DNA from: Actinomycetota bacterium
GTDB lineage: Bacteria; Actinomycetota; Actinomycetes; Propionibacteriales; Propionibacteriaceae
NCBI GenBank assembly: GCA_020161795.1
Contig: JAIUOR010000033.1
Span: forward strand, 62,001-126,000
Length of the DNA: 64,000 nt
Direction: 5' to 3'
Made by a program: the position numbers and the translations under genes. Of the stretch, positions 39,611 through 52,568 are shown piece after piece (position 1 is the stretch's first letter; each line of letters starts with the position of its first letter). The notes below the pieces were generated by a model. The model did not search any database. It worked only from the letters and a program-made list of their open reading frames with translations, and was not told the origin of the DNA.

Positions 39611-40975
39611 TCAGTGCTGCATGTCCACGAAGCGTGAGTAGTGGCCCTGGAAGGCGACGGTGACCGGGCGGGTCTGGCCGTTGCGGTGCTTGGCGACGAT
39701 CAGGTCGGCCTCGCCGGCGCGCTCGGAGGCGTTGTTGTACATGTCCTCGCGGTGCAGCAGGATCACCATGTCGGCGTCCTGCTCCAGCGAGCCGGATTCG
39801 CGCAGGTCGGAGAGCATCGGCTTCTTGTCGGTGCGCTGTTCGGGGCCACGGTTGAGCTGCGACAGCGCGACCACCGGCACCTCGAGCTCCTTGGCGAGCA
39901 GCTTCATCTGGCGGGAGAATTCCGACACCTCCAGCTGCCGGCTCTCCACCCGCTTGCCCGAGGTCATCAGCTGCAGGTAGTCGACGATCACCAGCTTGAG
40001 GTCATGGCGCTGTTTGAGCCGGCGGGCCTTGGCCCGGATCTCCATCATGGTGAGGTTGGGGGAGTCGTCGATGAACAGCGGCGCCTCGGCGACCTCGGCG
40101 GTCTTGCGGGCGATCCGGCTCCAGTTCTCGTCGCTCATCCGGCCCTTGCGGATGTCGTTCAGTGGCACCTGCGCCTCGGCCGAGAGCAGCCGCATCACGA
40201 TCTCGGTCTTGGTCATCTCCAGGCTGAAGAAGGCCGAGCACAACCCGTGCTGGATGGACGCCGCCCGCGCGATGTCGAGCCCCAGGGTCGACTTGCCCAC
40301 GCCCGGACGGGCGGCGATGATCACCATCTGCCCGGAATGCAGGCCGTTGGTCAGCTCGTCCAGTTCGATGAAGCCGGTGGGGACGCCGGCCATGATGCCG
40401 TGGGCCGAGAGCGCCTCGATCTCGTCGAGAGTCGACTCCATCAGCGCCGACAGCGGCTCGTAATCCTCACCGGTCTTGCCCTCTGCGACGGCGTAGATCG
40501 CCTGCTGGGCGGCGTCCACGATGCCGGAGACGTCGCCCTGGCCGGAGTAGCCCAGCTGCGCGATCCGCATCGAGGCCTCGACCAGCCGGCGCAGGATCGC
40601 CTTCTCGCGCACGATCTCGGCGTAGTAGGCGGCGTTCGAGGCGATCGAGACCGTGGAGAGCAGGTCGTGCAGGTAGATGTGGCCGCCGATCCGGCCCAAC
40701 TCGCCGCGCTTGGTGAGCTCGTCGGCGACGGTGATCGCGTCGGCGGGCTCGCCGCGCCCGTACAGGTCGACGATCGCGGAGAAGATCTGCTCGTGGGCCG
40801 GACGATAGAAGTCGTGCCCCCGGACGATCTCGGCGACATCGCCGATCGCGTCCTTGCTCAGCAGCATCGCTCCCAGCACGCTCTGCTCGGCCTGGACGTC
40901 CTGGGGCGGCGTCCGATCGGTGCCGCCGTATTCGGGCGCGTCGCTCTCGTACGGCATCACCTCTGCCAACGACAC
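39611..40975 (-). CDS. dnaB: Replicative DNA helicase DnaB
   Basis: 454-residue hexameric 5'-3' helicase of the replication fork. N-terminal DnaB domain (PPQDVQAEQSVLGAMLLSKDAI, residues about 20-120); RecA-like motor with Walker A ARPGVGKST, H1a FFSLEM, Walker B KLVIVDYLQLM and ALSQLNRGPEQR. No intein. GTG at 40975 with GGGAGG 5 bases upstream is preferred over a longer start. It is not next to rplI as in many bacteria. Its stop lies 4 bases from the end of the poly-C gene. The gap upstream holds several DnaA-box-like sequences. Confidence 0.96.
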   Translation of the reverse strand: MSLAEVMPYESDAPEYGGTDRTPPQDVQAEQSVLGAMLLSKDAIGDVAEIVRGHDFYRPAHEQIFSAIVDLYGRGEPADAITVADELTKRGELGRIGGHIYLHDLLSTVSIASNAAYYAEIVREKAILRRLVEASMRIAQLGYSGQGDVSGIVDAAQQAIYAVAEGKTGEDYEPLSALMESTLDEIEALSAHGIMAGVPTGFIELDELTNGLHSGQMVIIAARPGVGKSTLGLDIARAASIQHGLCSAFFSLEMTKTEIVMRLLSAEAQVPLNDIRKGRMSDENWSRIARKTAEVAEAPLFIDDSPNLTMMEIRAKARRLKQRHDLKLVIVDYLQLMTSGKRVESRQLEVSEFSRQMKLLAKELEVPVVALSQLNRGPEQRTDKKPMLSDLRESGSLEQDADMVILLHREDMYNNASERAGEADLIVAKHRNGQTRPVTVAFQGHYSRFVDMQH

Positions 40976-41129
40976 TGCAACCTCCCGAACCCGGTTCCCT
41001 ACGCTGGTCGACACGCTAGACCGCCCAACTGACAGTTCTGTGCGAGGGCTGATGGGATCCGCGGATGCCACGGTAGACCTCCGACTCCGCTCCACTCAAT
41101 GCTTGGATGCACAGCCGCTGTGGGTTGTC

Positions 41130-41364
41130 TGGGGATAACCGACGACGCCTGCCTCAGGCTTCTGTGCGCAACCTGGGGACAGAGTTGTGAATTTCGCCAC
41201 CCCCTCGCGAAGAAACCATCTTTGACAAGCGAGGACGGCGTGCCCAGGGTGTGGACAAAAGTTCCCTGCCGGTCCGCGCGGGATGGTCGTGGGCCGGCTT
41301 GACAACCCTCTCGGGCAGGGGTAATGGCGCGTCGGTTCGGGAAGTTATGCACACTCTGTCCACA
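41130..41364. promoter_or_regulatory. Cluster of DnaA-box-like 9-mers upstream of dnaB
   Basis: TTGTCCACA, the actinobacterial consensus, occurs exactly on the minus strand at 41250-41258. Near matches: TTATCCCCA (minus, 41130-41138), CTGTCCCCA (minus, 41174-41182), TTATGCACA (41345-41353) and CTGTCCACA (41356-41364). Five sites in 235 bp between dnaB and csoR. May be a DnaA regulatory or titration site, or part of an origin; no AT-rich unwinding element is obvious. Confidence 0.55.
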
Positions 41365-41373
41365 GGCCTCCAC

Positions 41374-41402
41374 TTGTGTTTCATACCCTAGGGGGGTATG
41401 TT
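41374..41402 (+). promoter_or_regulatory. csoR-copZ promoter with CsoR operator in the spacer
   Basis: TTGTGT (41374-41379), 17-bp spacer, TATGTT (41397-41402). The inverted repeat ATACCC-TAGGG-GGGTAT (41383-41399), a typical CsoR site, fills the spacer, so apo-CsoR would occlude RNA polymerase and Cu(I) would release it. Confidence 0.85.
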
Positions 41403-41433
41403 GATGGCAACGCTCCAGCAACCGGAGGAACAC

Positions 41434-41754
41434 ATGTCACACGATGCACACCAGGCGCACGGTGAGGGTGCCCACCATGGCTACACCCACCACAAGGACG
41501 ACCATCTGCGGCGGCTCAAGCGCATCGAGGGACAGGCCCGCGGCCTGCAGCGGATGGTGAACGAGGACGTCTACTGCATCGACATCCTCACGCAGGTCTC
41601 GGCCATGACGAAGGCCCTGGAGTCCTTCGCCCTGGTGCTGCTCGACGAACACCTGAACCACTGCGTCGCCCAGGCGGTTGCCGAAGGCGGCGACGTGGCC
41701 CAGACCAAACTCACCGAGGCCTCGGCGGCCATCGCCCGGCTCGTCCGGTCCTGA
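41434..41754 (+). CDS. csoR: Copper-sensing repressor CsoR
   Basis: 106-residue all-helical Cu(I)-responsive repressor. The Cu ligands Cys48 (EDVYCIDIL), His73 and Cys77 (DEHLNHC) keep the 25- and 4-residue spacing of Mycobacterium CsoR. LRRLKRIEGQARGLQRM is the conserved DNA-contact helix. A His-rich N-terminal tail (about 20 residues) may bind extra metal. I choose the ATG at 41434, with GGAGG 5 bases upstream, because the ATG at 41398 lies inside the operator. First gene of csoR-copZ, followed by copA. Confidence 0.93.
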   Translation: MSHDAHQAHGEGAHHGYTHHKDDHLRRLKRIEGQARGLQRMVNEDVYCIDILTQVSAMTKALESFALVLLDEHLNHCVAQAVAEGGDVAQTKLTEASAAIARLVRS

Positions 41755-41786
41755 ACGACCACGTACTGAACAATCAAGGAGAGACA

Positions 41787-41993
41787 ATGAGCGACACCAA
41801 CTACACCGTGACCGGCATCACCTGCGGCCACTGCGTCGGCGCCATCAAGGAGGAGATCTCGGCGATCCCGGGCGTCACCGGCGTCGATCTCGACCTGGCC
41901 GGCGCGCTGACCGTTCACAGCGAGGCCCCGGTCGACTTCGATCGCATCGTCGAGGCGGTCTACGAGGCCGGCGACCAGTACAGCGTCGCCTGA
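41787..41993 (+). CDS. copZ: Copper chaperone CopZ (HMA domain)
   Basis: 68-residue ferredoxin-like HMA protein with the Cu(I)-binding GITCGHC motif (Cys at about 13 and 16), passing copper to CopA and CsoR. ATG with GGAGAGA upstream. 32 bases after csoR, probably the same transcript; followed by a strong hairpin. Confidence 0.93.
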   Translation: MSDTNYTVTGITCGHCVGAIKEEISAIPGVTGVDLDLAGALTVHSEAPVDFDRIVEAVYEAGDQYSVA

Positions 41994-41998
41994 CCCGA

Positions 41999-42031
41999 GA
42001 CCACGATCCCCGCCTTCGCGGGGACGTGGTC
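41999..42031 (+). terminator. Hairpin after copZ
   Basis: Stem GACCACG / CGTGGTC outside CCCCGC / GCGGGG with a CTTC loop, beginning 5 bases after copZ. It could end the csoR-copZ transcript or lower expression of copA, which starts 244 bases further on. Confidence 0.65.
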
Positions 42032-42274
42032 CGACGTCGGGCTGAGGCTGGACGCGAGACGCCGGGTCGACCTGTCCGGGCGGCGGGAGCCACCGAGAAC
42101 GACCGTCGCTCCGCACGCCCGTCGTCCAGCATCACCTCACGTATTCATCATCCGGCGGAGGCCGAAACCTGAGCTTCCCGCCGGAAACGACAGACCGCCG
42201 ACCCACTCGCGACGTTCAGCAGAGCCTCCATCGGAGCCCGGCTTGCCCAGGAACAGAAGTAGGAAGAGACCACC

Positions 42275-44503
42275 GTGACCACCCAGCAACGAGAGTCCGT
42301 CGAGTTCGACATCTCGGGGATGACCTGTGCCTCCTGCGCCGCTCGGATCGAGAAGAAGCTCAACCGGCTCGACGGGGTGCAGGCCAGCGTCAACTACGCC
42401 ACCGAGAAGGCGCGCGTGCTGCACCCGGCGGCCATCACCATCGACGACCTGATCGACGTGGTGGAGAACACCGGCTACGGCGCGGCCCTGCCGCAGCCCG
42501 ACGCCGAACCGGTCGACCACGCCGCCGAGTTGCGCAACCGGGTGATCGTGGCGGGAGCGCTGGCCATCCCGGTGATCGTGTTGTCGATGGTCACGCCGTG
42601 GCAGTTCCCCGGCTGGCAGTGGGTCTCGCTCGCGCTGACCATCCCGGTCTATGCCTGGGCCGGCTGGCCGTTCCATCGCTCCGCGTGGGTGAACGCCAGG
42701 CACCACGCCACCACCATGGACACCCTGATCAGCCTCGGCACCACCGCCGCCTTCGGCTGGAGCCTGTACGCCCTCTTCTTCGGCCACGCCGGGATGATCG
42801 GCTACACCCATCCGTTCGAGTTCCGGCTGGAACGCGGTCACGGCGCGGCCTCCATCTACCTGGAGGCCGTGGTCGGGATCATCTTCTTCCTGCTGCTCGG
42901 CCGCTGGTTCGAGGCCCGCGCCAAGCACACCGCCGGCGAGGCCATCCGCTCGCTGCTGAACCTCGCCGCCACCGAGGCCACCATCGTGGTCGACGGCACG
43001 GAGCTGCAGATTCCCATCGGCCAGCTGCAGGTCGGCGACGAGTTCGTCGTCCGACCCGGGGAGAAGATCCCCACCGACGGCGAGGTGATCAGCGGATACT
43101 CGGCGGTCGACACCTCGCTGGTGACCGGCGAGTCCGTGCCGGTCGACGTCGCGCCCGGCGATCAGGTGACCGGTGCGACGCTCAACACCAACGGTCGCCT
43201 GGTGGTGCGCGCCACGCGGGTCGGCGCCGACACCCAGCTGGCCCACATCGCCCGGCTGGTCGAGGAGGCCCAGACCTCCAAGGCGCGGGTGCAGTGGCTG
43301 GCCGACCGGATCACCGGAGTGTTCGTCCCGATCGTCCTGGTGCTCTCCGTGGTCGTATTCTTCGGCTGGCTGCTGGCCGGCGCTGGGCTCTCCTTCGCAG
43401 CCTCGGCCGGGGTGGCCGTGTTGATCATCGCCTGCCCCTGTGCCCTGGGTCTCGCCACTCCCACCGCGTTGCTGGCCGGCACCGGCCGCGGTGCCCAGCT
43501 CGGCATCGTGATCAAGGGTGCGGACGCGCTGGAGCGGGCCCGCACGGTCGACACCATCGTGCTGGACAAGACCGGCACGGTGACCACCGGCGTGATGGCA
43601 GTGGTCGGCGTCGGTCCGGAACCCGGCACCACCGAGGCCGAACTGCTGCGCTACGCGGGTGCCGCCGAATCCGGCTCCGAACACCCGATCGCCCGGGCGA
43701 TCGCCGAGCACGCCGCCTCCACCGCAGTCCTGGAATCGCTCACCAACGAGCCCGGCCGCGGCGTGCTCGCCGTGGTCGAGGGCCGCGAGGTCCGGGTGGG
43801 GCGGTTGTCCTGGGTCGATGGGACGAATCGCACCGTAGACGCGCCGAACGGGCCGAATTCCGCCGCCTCGGGCGATCTTGAGGGCAATTCCTCCCAGGGC
43901 CCGGCCAGCACGACGGTCGCGGTGGCCTGGGACGGGCAGCTGCGCGGCACCATCGAGGTCGCCGACACGGTGAAGGACGGCTCGGCGGAGGCGGTCGCCC
44001 GGTTCCGCATGCTCGGGCTCACCCCGGTGCTGCTCACCGGTGACAACCGCGCCGCGGCCGAGTCGGTGGCGGCCACGGTCGGCATCGACCAGGTGATCGC
44101 CGAGGTGCTGCCGGCCGACAAGGTCGCCACCATCCGGCAGTTGCAGGGCGAGGGCAGGACGGTCGCCATGGTCGGCGACGGCGTGAACGACGCCGCCGCG
44201 CTGGCCCAGGCCGACCTGGGGATCGCGCTCGGCACCGGCACCGACGCGGCGATCGAGGCCGCCGACCTCACCCTGATGCGCGGCGACCTGCGGGTGGCGG
44301 CGGACGCGGTGCGCCTCTCGCGCGCCACCCTGGGCACCATCAAGGGGAACCTGTTCTGGGCCTTCGCCTACAACGTCGCCGCGATTCCGCTGGCCGCGCT
44401 GGGCTACCTCAACCCGATGATCGCGGGCGCAGCGATGGCCTTCTCGTCGGTCTTCGTCGTGCTGAACAGCCTGCGGCTACGGGGCTTCCGGCCGGCCGCC
44501 TGA
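42275..44503 (+). CDS. copA: Copper-exporting P1B-type ATPase CopA
   Basis: 742-residue Cu(I) efflux pump. One N-terminal HMA domain (GMTCASC, Cys18/Cys21), membrane helices with the CPC ion site at Cys387-Pro-Cys389 ([13 protein letters not shown]), phospho-Asp431 in DKTGT, the nucleotide-domain HP in SEHPIARAI, and [10 protein letters not shown] near the C-terminus. GTG start with AGGAAGAG upstream. The nucleotide-binding domain carries an insertion of about 30 polar residues at 515-545 ([18 protein letters not shown]), encoded by a sequence that resembles a repeat also found at 58464. Third gene of the copper module. Confidence 0.95.
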   Translation: MTTQQRESVEFDISGMTCASCAARIEKKLNRLDGVQASVNYATEKARVLHPAAITIDDLIDVVENTGYGAALPQPDAEPVDHAAELRNRVIVAGALAIPVIVLSMVTPWQFPGWQWVSLALTIPVYAWAGWPFHRSAWVNARHHATTMDTLISLGTTAAFGWSLYALFFGHAGMIGYTHPFEFRLERGHGAASIYLEAVVGIIFFLLLGRWFEARAKHTAGEAIRSLLNLAATEATIVVDGTELQIPIGQLQVGDEFVVRPGEKIPTDGEVISGYSAVDTSLVTGESVPVDVAPGDQVTGATLNTNGRLVVRATRVGADTQLAHIARLVEEAQTSKARVQWLADRITGVFVPIVLVLSVVVFFGWLLAGAGLSFAASAGVAVLIIACPCALGLATPTALLAGTGRGAQLGIVIKGADALERARTVDTIVLDKTGTVTTGVMAVVGVGPEPGTTEAELLRYAGAAESGSEHPIARAIAEHAASTAVLESLTNEPGRGVLAVVEGREVRVGRLSWVDGTNRTVDAPNGPNSAASGDLEGNSSQGPASTTVAVAWDGQLRGTIEVADTVKDGSAEAVARFRMLGLTPVLLTGDNRAAAESVAATVGIDQVIAEVLPADKVATIRQLQGEGRTVAMVGDGVNDAAALAQADLGIALGTGTDAAIEAADLTLMRGDLRVAADAVRLSRATLGTIKGNLFWAFAYNVAAIPLAALGYLNPMIAGAAMAFSSVFVVLNSLRLRGFRPAA
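43853..43891. repeat. Possible dispersed repeat inside copA
   Basis: Starts CCGAATTCCGCCG and ends GGGCAATTCC. It aligns with the inverse complement of 58464-58503 at about 30 of 39 positions, including the first 13 without mismatch. Lies in the non-conserved insertion of the CopA nucleotide-binding domain. Confidence 0.5.
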
Positions 44504-44506
44504 GAG

Positions 44507-45973
44507 TCACTCCTCCGGTGCGGTGGGGTGCTCGAAGGTGGCGGTGACCTTGCGGTTGCCGAAGAACGGACGGGCGAAGTCGGGCTCGATGCCGTCGGTG
44601 GCGGGCACCTTCTCGCCGGTGGCGATCTGTTCGTAGATGCTCACGAACTCGCGGGACTGGTTGGCGATCGTGTAGCGGGCGGCCAGCTCCCGGCTGCGGG
44701 CGGCGGCGCGTTCCTTGAACTCCGGATCTTCCAGGGCGCGCAGCATCTCGATGATCGTGCCGGCCAGCGCGACCGCGTTCGGGCGGGAGAACAGCGCGTT
44801 CACGCCCGGCTCCATCACCAGCCGTAGTTCGTGGTCGACCGAGACGAAGGGCAGCCCGGCGTGCGCGGCCTCGTGCAGCACCAGCGCCTGGGTGTCGGTG
44901 GTCGAGGTGAAGAGGAACACATCGCCCGAGGCGTAGTAGGCGCCCAGCTTGTCGCGCGGGATCTGGCCGACCAGCTTCACACCCCCGTGTCGGGCGGCGT
45001 GCTTCAACTGCCGGCGCAGGCTCGGCTGCGTGGTCCGCCAGTCGCCCACCAGCATCAACTCGGCATTGGGGATGTGGTCACGCACCAACTCGAAGGCATC
45101 GAGCATCAGGTCGATGCCCTTCTCGACCGCGATCCGCCCGACGTAGAGCAGCCGCGGCCCGCGGCCCTTCGGAACCGGGGGAAGGTCCGGCAGCGCGTCG
45201 GTGCCATTGGGCACCACCCGGACGCGCGCGGACGGGGCGATCTCCAGCACCCGCTTGGCGGTCTTGTCCGACGGGGTGGTCACCAGATCGGCGTCGGTCA
45301 GCATGCCGGCGGCAACCTGCAGCAGCTCGATCTGCGCCCGGCCGCGGCGCGGACGCTGGAACCGGATCGCCTTGCGCAGCTTCTTCCAGGTCACCCCCTC
45401 CATGTGCAGGGTGTAGACCTTGTAGGCCGCGTTCAGCAGCGGCACCAGGTGCCAGTAGTGATCGGCGTAGGCCTCGAAGTCGGTGTGCCAGGTGATGATC
45501 AGCGGACGGTTGGCGCGCTGCGCCACCCACATCCCCAGCAGCCCGATCCCGCCCAGGCCGTGGACGTGGATGACGTCCGGCGGGTTGGCCACCAGCTGCG
45601 CCAGCCGGTAGTCGAAGTCCTGGCCCATCGAGATCCGCACCGGATTGCCCGGCAGCGGCACCGAGGGCAACCGGATCTCACGTCGCCGGTCGTGCCCGGC
45701 ATAGGGGTTCGGGCCGTCCGCCACCGGGGCCACCACCAGCAGCCGGTAGCCGGCCGCCAGTACCTGCTCCTCCACGAACTGGACGGCGTACAGCAGGCCG
45801 GAGTGCCCAGGGCCGTAGTTGTCGGTGAACTCGGCGATGGTGAGCGGCTTGAACGCCGGTTCGATGCTGTCGGCCGGTGCCTCGGGAAGCTCCGCCTCCT
45901 CCAGAGGCGTCGAGCCGTGCTCGTGGTCGTCGCTGTTGATGGCCGTCCTCCTGCGCTGGTGTGCGCCTCTCAC
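44507..45973 (-). CDS. GT4-family glycosyltransferase
   Basis: 488-residue GT-B enzyme (glycosyltransferase family 4), likely transferring a sugar from a nucleotide donor to a lipid or small acceptor. N-terminal Rossmann half: IAEFTDNYGPGHSGLLYAVQFVEEQ, PDVIHVHGLGGIGLLG, ITWHTDFEAYADH. Donor half: VRVVPNGTDALP, RLLYVGRIAVEKGIDLMLDAF, the E-x7-E region LVLHEAAHAGLPFVSVDHE. Related to PimB/MshA-like enzymes; the exact product is unknown. Start is uncertain: the in-frame GTG at 45973 has no ribosome site, whereas a perfect AGGAGG lies before an ATC codon at 45940. Stop is 4 bases from the copA stop (convergent). Confidence 0.88.
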   Translation of the reverse strand: MRGAHQRRRTAINSDDHEHGSTPLEEAELPEAPADSIEPAFKPLTIAEFTDNYGPGHSGLLYAVQFVEEQVLAAGYRLLVVAPVADGPNPYAGHDRRREIRLPSVPLPGNPVRISMGQDFDYRLAQLVANPPDVIHVHGLGGIGLLGMWVAQRANRPLIITWHTDFEAYADHYWHLVPLLNAAYKVYTLHMEGVTWKKLRKAIRFQRPRRGRAQIELLQVAAGMLTDADLVTTPSDKTAKRVLEIAPSARVRVVPNGTDALPDLPPVPKGRGPRLLYVGRIAVEKGIDLMLDAFELVRDHIPNAELMLVGDWRTTQPSLRRQLKHAARHGGVKLVGQIPRDKLGAYYASGDVFLFTSTTDTQALVLHEAAHAGLPFVSVDHELRLVMEPGVNALFSRPNAVALAGTIIEMLRALEDPEFKERAAARSRELAARYTIANQSREFVSIYEQIATGEKVPATDGIEPDFARPFFGNRKVTATFEHPTAPEE

Positions 45974-46046
45974 CCTAGTGCGGCCGACGCCGCACGGCAT
46001 CACCCGTAAGGACGACCCGTGCCGACGGCCACGGCGTAGCCGAGCC

Positions 46047-47071
46047 TCAGCCGACCAGGGAGCCGTAGCGGGACTTGGCCTTCTCCAGGGCGGTGACGTA
46101 GCCGGCGCGCTGGTAGCCGGCGGCATCGGCGTCGGCCGGGACGGCCAGCAACCCGCGCGCGGAATCCACCGAAGCGAAGCCCTTGCGGGTCAGCCAGGTG
46201 TCCAGCCCGTCCAGCAGGACGCGGGAGTAGTCGCGGCCATGCCGCACCAGAGCCGAGGTGGTCATCACCACGTCGGCACCGGCCAGCAGGTAGGCCACCA
46301 CGTCGTCGGCGGTCTCCACCCCTGAGGTGGCGGCGATCGAGACCGGCAGCCGGTGCCGCAGCGCGGCGATCCAGGTGCGCGGCAGCCGGGCCTCCGACGG
46401 GTTCGACAGCTCGACGCCGGGAACCACCTCGACCCGCTCGACGTCCACGTCCGGCTGCAGGAACCGGTTGAACAGCACGACGCCGTCGGCGCCGGCCTCC
46501 ACCAGCCGCAGCGCGAAGCTGCCGAAGGAGGAGAAGTAGGGCGCCAGCTTCACCGCCACCGGGATGGAGATGTTCTGCTTCACCGCGGCGACGATGTCGA
46601 TATGGCGCTGCTCGACGTCCGGCCCGGCCAGGCTGGTGTCGCCGGGCATGAAGTAGATGTTGAGCTCGAGCGCGGCCGCGCCCGCTTCCTCAAGCTGCCT
46701 GGCGAACTGCACCCAGGAGCCGAGCGAGGAGCCGTTCAGGGAGGCGATCAGCGGCACGTCGATCGCGCGGGAGGCCTTCTCGACCAGCGACAGGTACTTC
46801 ACCGCGACGGTCTCGACCGGCTCGGCCGACACCGACGGGAAGTACGAGGTGGCCTCGGCGAACAGATCCGCGTGCTCCTCCTCCAGCAGGGCGTCGCGCT
46901 CGGCCTGTTCCAGCTGGGCGCGCACCTGTTCCTCGAAGAGCGAGTAGAGGACGACCGCGCCGACGCCGCCGTCGGCCAGTCCCTTCACTCCGTCGACGGT
47001 CTGCGAGAGCGGGCCGGCCGAGGCCACCAGCGGGTTGCGCAGCGGCAGGCCGAGGTAGGTGGTGCGCAGGT

Positions 47072-47075
<4 letters not shown>
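46047..47075 (-). CDS. Dihydroorotate dehydrogenase-like flavoprotein
   Basis: 342-residue TIM-barrel protein of the PyrD superfamily (FMN). LGLPLRNPLVASAGPLS is a good PyrD start and the phosphate-binding end ATSGVETADDVVAYLLAGADVVMTTSAL is kept. However, the substrate motif N-x-S/C-CPN of true PyrD is replaced by LNIYFMPGD (138-146), so it is unlikely to oxidise dihydroorotate. Start overlaps the nifJ stop (ATGA): last gene of the GltD-like/nifJ/PyrD-like operon. Probably a flavoprotein accepting or giving electrons in that redox system; activity unknown. Confidence 0.85.
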
Positions 47076-50641
<3,566 letters not shown>

Positions 50642-50643
50642 GG

Positions 50644-52266
50644 TCACTTCTCCTCGATCATCTCGATGGCGTGGACGGGGCACTGCTCGTAGCAGGTCGC
50701 GCAGCCGGTGCACTTGTCGTAGTCGAACCGGTAGCGGAAGCCCGTGCCGAGCTTGATCACCGCGTCCTCGGGGCAGGCGCCGAGGCAGCCGTCGCACTCG
50801 AAGCAGTTGCCGCAGGAGAGGCAGCGGGCTGCCTCGATGTGCGCCTGGTCGTCGCTCAGGCCACCCACGATCTCGTCGAAGTCCGTGATCCGCTGCTCCG
50901 GCTCGAGCTCGGGCTGGGAGGAGCGGCGGGCGTCGCCGAAGTACCACAGGTGCAGCTTGTCGAAATCGGCCAGGTCGTGCTTGGGCCGAGCGGGGGCCTC
51001 GCGTCCGGCCAGCCAGGCGTCGATCTGCCGGGCGGCCCGCTTGCCGTGGCCGACGCCGACGGTGACCGTCCGTTCGCTGGGGACGGCGTCGCCCCCGGCG
51101 AAGATGCCCGCGACGCCGGTCATCAGGGTGCGCGGGTCGACCTTGAGCACGTCGTGGTCGAAGCTCATGCCGGGGATCCGGCGCAGGAAGTCGGAGTCGG
51201 TCTCCTGGCCGAGCGCCAGGATGACGGTGTCGGCCTGCAGCTTCTCGAACCGGCCGGTGCCGACCGCGCGTCCGTTCTCATCGAGTTCCATGATCTCGAC
51301 GGTCAGATCCTCCTGGTCGACGCTGGAGATCGTGCGCAGCCAGTTCATCGTGACGCCCTCGCGGACCGCGCCCTCCTTCTCCTCCTCGTGCGCCGGCATC
51401 TGCTCCTCGGTGCGTCGGTAGATCACGATCGATTCCTCGGCGCCCAGCCGGCGGGCCACCCGGGCGGCGTCCATCGCGGTGTTACCGCCGCCGTAGATCG
51501 CGACCTTGCGGCCGATGATCGGACGCTCGCCGCTGGCGACGCCGCGCAGGAAGCTGACCGCGTCCACGATCCGGCCGGCGTCCTGCCCCGGGATGTCGAC
51601 CCGGCGGGAGAGGTGCGCGCCGATAGCCACGAAGCAGGCGTCGAAGCCGCCCTCGGCCTGGTCGGCCAGCAGATCCTTCACCCGGTAGTCGGTGACGATC
51701 CGGATGCCCAGGTCGACCAGCCGCTGCACCTCGGCGTCCAGGATGTCGCGGGGAAGCCGGTACTCGGGGATGCCGTAGCGCATCATGCCGCCGGGCAGCG
51801 GCGAGGCGTCCCGGATCTCCACCTCGTGGCCGGCCATGGCCAGGTGGTAGGCGGCGGAGAGCCCGGAGGGGCCGGCGCCGACCACCAGCACCCTGCGCCC
51901 GGACGAGAACCGCGGCTTGATGAAGCTCCAGCCCTGCTCGATCGCCAGGTCGCCCAGGTAGCGCTCGACGGAATGGATGGACACCGAGCCGTCCAGCTCG
52001 ATGCGGTTGCAGGCGGTCTCGCAGGGGTGGTAGCAGACCCGGCCGTGGATGGCGGGGAAGGGGTTGTTCCGCACCAGCTCGCGCCAGGCGGCCTCGTCCT
52101 GGCCGGCCTTCACCAGCCGCAGCCACTCCTGGATGTTTTCCCCCGCCGGGCAGGCGTTGTTGCAGGGTGGCAGCAGATCGACGTACACCGGCATCCGGGA
52201 ACGCACGGGCGCGACCCGGCCGCCCCCGGCGGCGAGATCGGGCAGCTGGGTGATGTCACGAGCCAT
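50644..52266 (-). CDS. GltD-like NAD(P)H-dependent flavoprotein with ferredoxin domain
   Basis: 540-residue electron-transfer protein related to the glutamate synthase small subunit and NfnB. N-terminal Fe-S cysteines Cys35, 39, 78, 82, 86 (CNNACPAG; CYHPCETAC); FAD site VVGAGPSGLSAAYHL (about 127-141); NADPH site IYGGGNTAMDAARVARR; C-terminal two-cluster ferredoxin (CLSCGNCFECDGCLGACP; CTGCATCYEQCPVHAIEMI). No GltB is present, so it is not glutamate synthase; it most likely moves electrons between NAD(P)H and PFOR-reduced ferredoxin. First gene of the operon with nifJ and the PyrD-like gene. Confidence 0.88.
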   Translation of the reverse strand: MARDITQLPDLAAGGGRVAPVRSRMPVYVDLLPPCNNACPAGENIQEWLRLVKAGQDEAAWRELVRNNPFPAIHGRVCYHPCETACNRIELDGSVSIHSVERYLGDLAIEQGWSFIKPRFSSGRRVLVVGAGPSGLSAAYHLAMAGHEVEIRDASPLPGGMMRYGIPEYRLPRDILDAEVQRLVDLGIRIVTDYRVKDLLADQAEGGFDACFVAIGAHLSRRVDIPGQDAGRIVDAVSFLRGVASGERPIIGRKVAIYGGGNTAMDAARVARRLGAEESIVIYRRTEEQMPAHEEEKEGAVREGVTMNWLRTISSVDQEDLTVEIMELDENGRAVGTGRFEKLQADTVILALGQETDSDFLRRIPGMSFDHDVLKVDPRTLMTGVAGIFAGGDAVPSERTVTVGVGHGKRAARQIDAWLAGREAPARPKHDLADFDKLHLWYFGDARRSSQPELEPEQRITDFDEIVGGLSDDQAHIEAARCLSCGNCFECDGCLGACPEDAVIKLGTGFRYRFDYDKCTGCATCYEQCPVHAIEMIEEK

Positions 52267-52568
52267 GGTGAACCCCTACTTCGCGGCAGATTTTCCCTGT
52301 CAATGTAGTGCGGCAAGGGGGTTCGCGCTGGCAGTTGGGGAAACTTCTATCCGGGCGCTGACAAGGTGATTTATGTAACACGTCAGGTGCGTAATCCGTG
52401 TGCACCGGTGCACGACGGCTCGCTTTCCGCCCGCCCCGTTCGAGGTGGCCGTGGGGATCCGATGCCCCTAACAAGGGGGGAATTGCGCGCCTCACGAAGC
52501 ACCGCGGGCCGGGCTCGATAGACTGCGGCTGCGCCCTGGAGGGCGGATCGAGTCGATCGGGGGATGCC
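52267..52568. promoter_or_regulatory. Divergent promoter region of the PFOR operon, with a CRP/FNR-like site
   Basis: 302 bp between the GltD-like gene and the hydrolase at 52569. On the minus strand TGTTA-CATAAA-TCACC (52365-52380) resembles the CRP/GlxR dyad TGTGA-N6-TCACA at 8 of 10 arm positions. A TTGACA lies nearer the GltD-like start, but its best -10 is 19 bp away. No gene in this gap. Confidence 0.4.

Noticed and set aside
50644..52266. Naming the flavoprotein gltD (glutamate synthase small subunit)
   Set aside because: There is no gltB, and the extra C-terminal ferredoxin domain plus the PFOR context point to another electron-transfer role.
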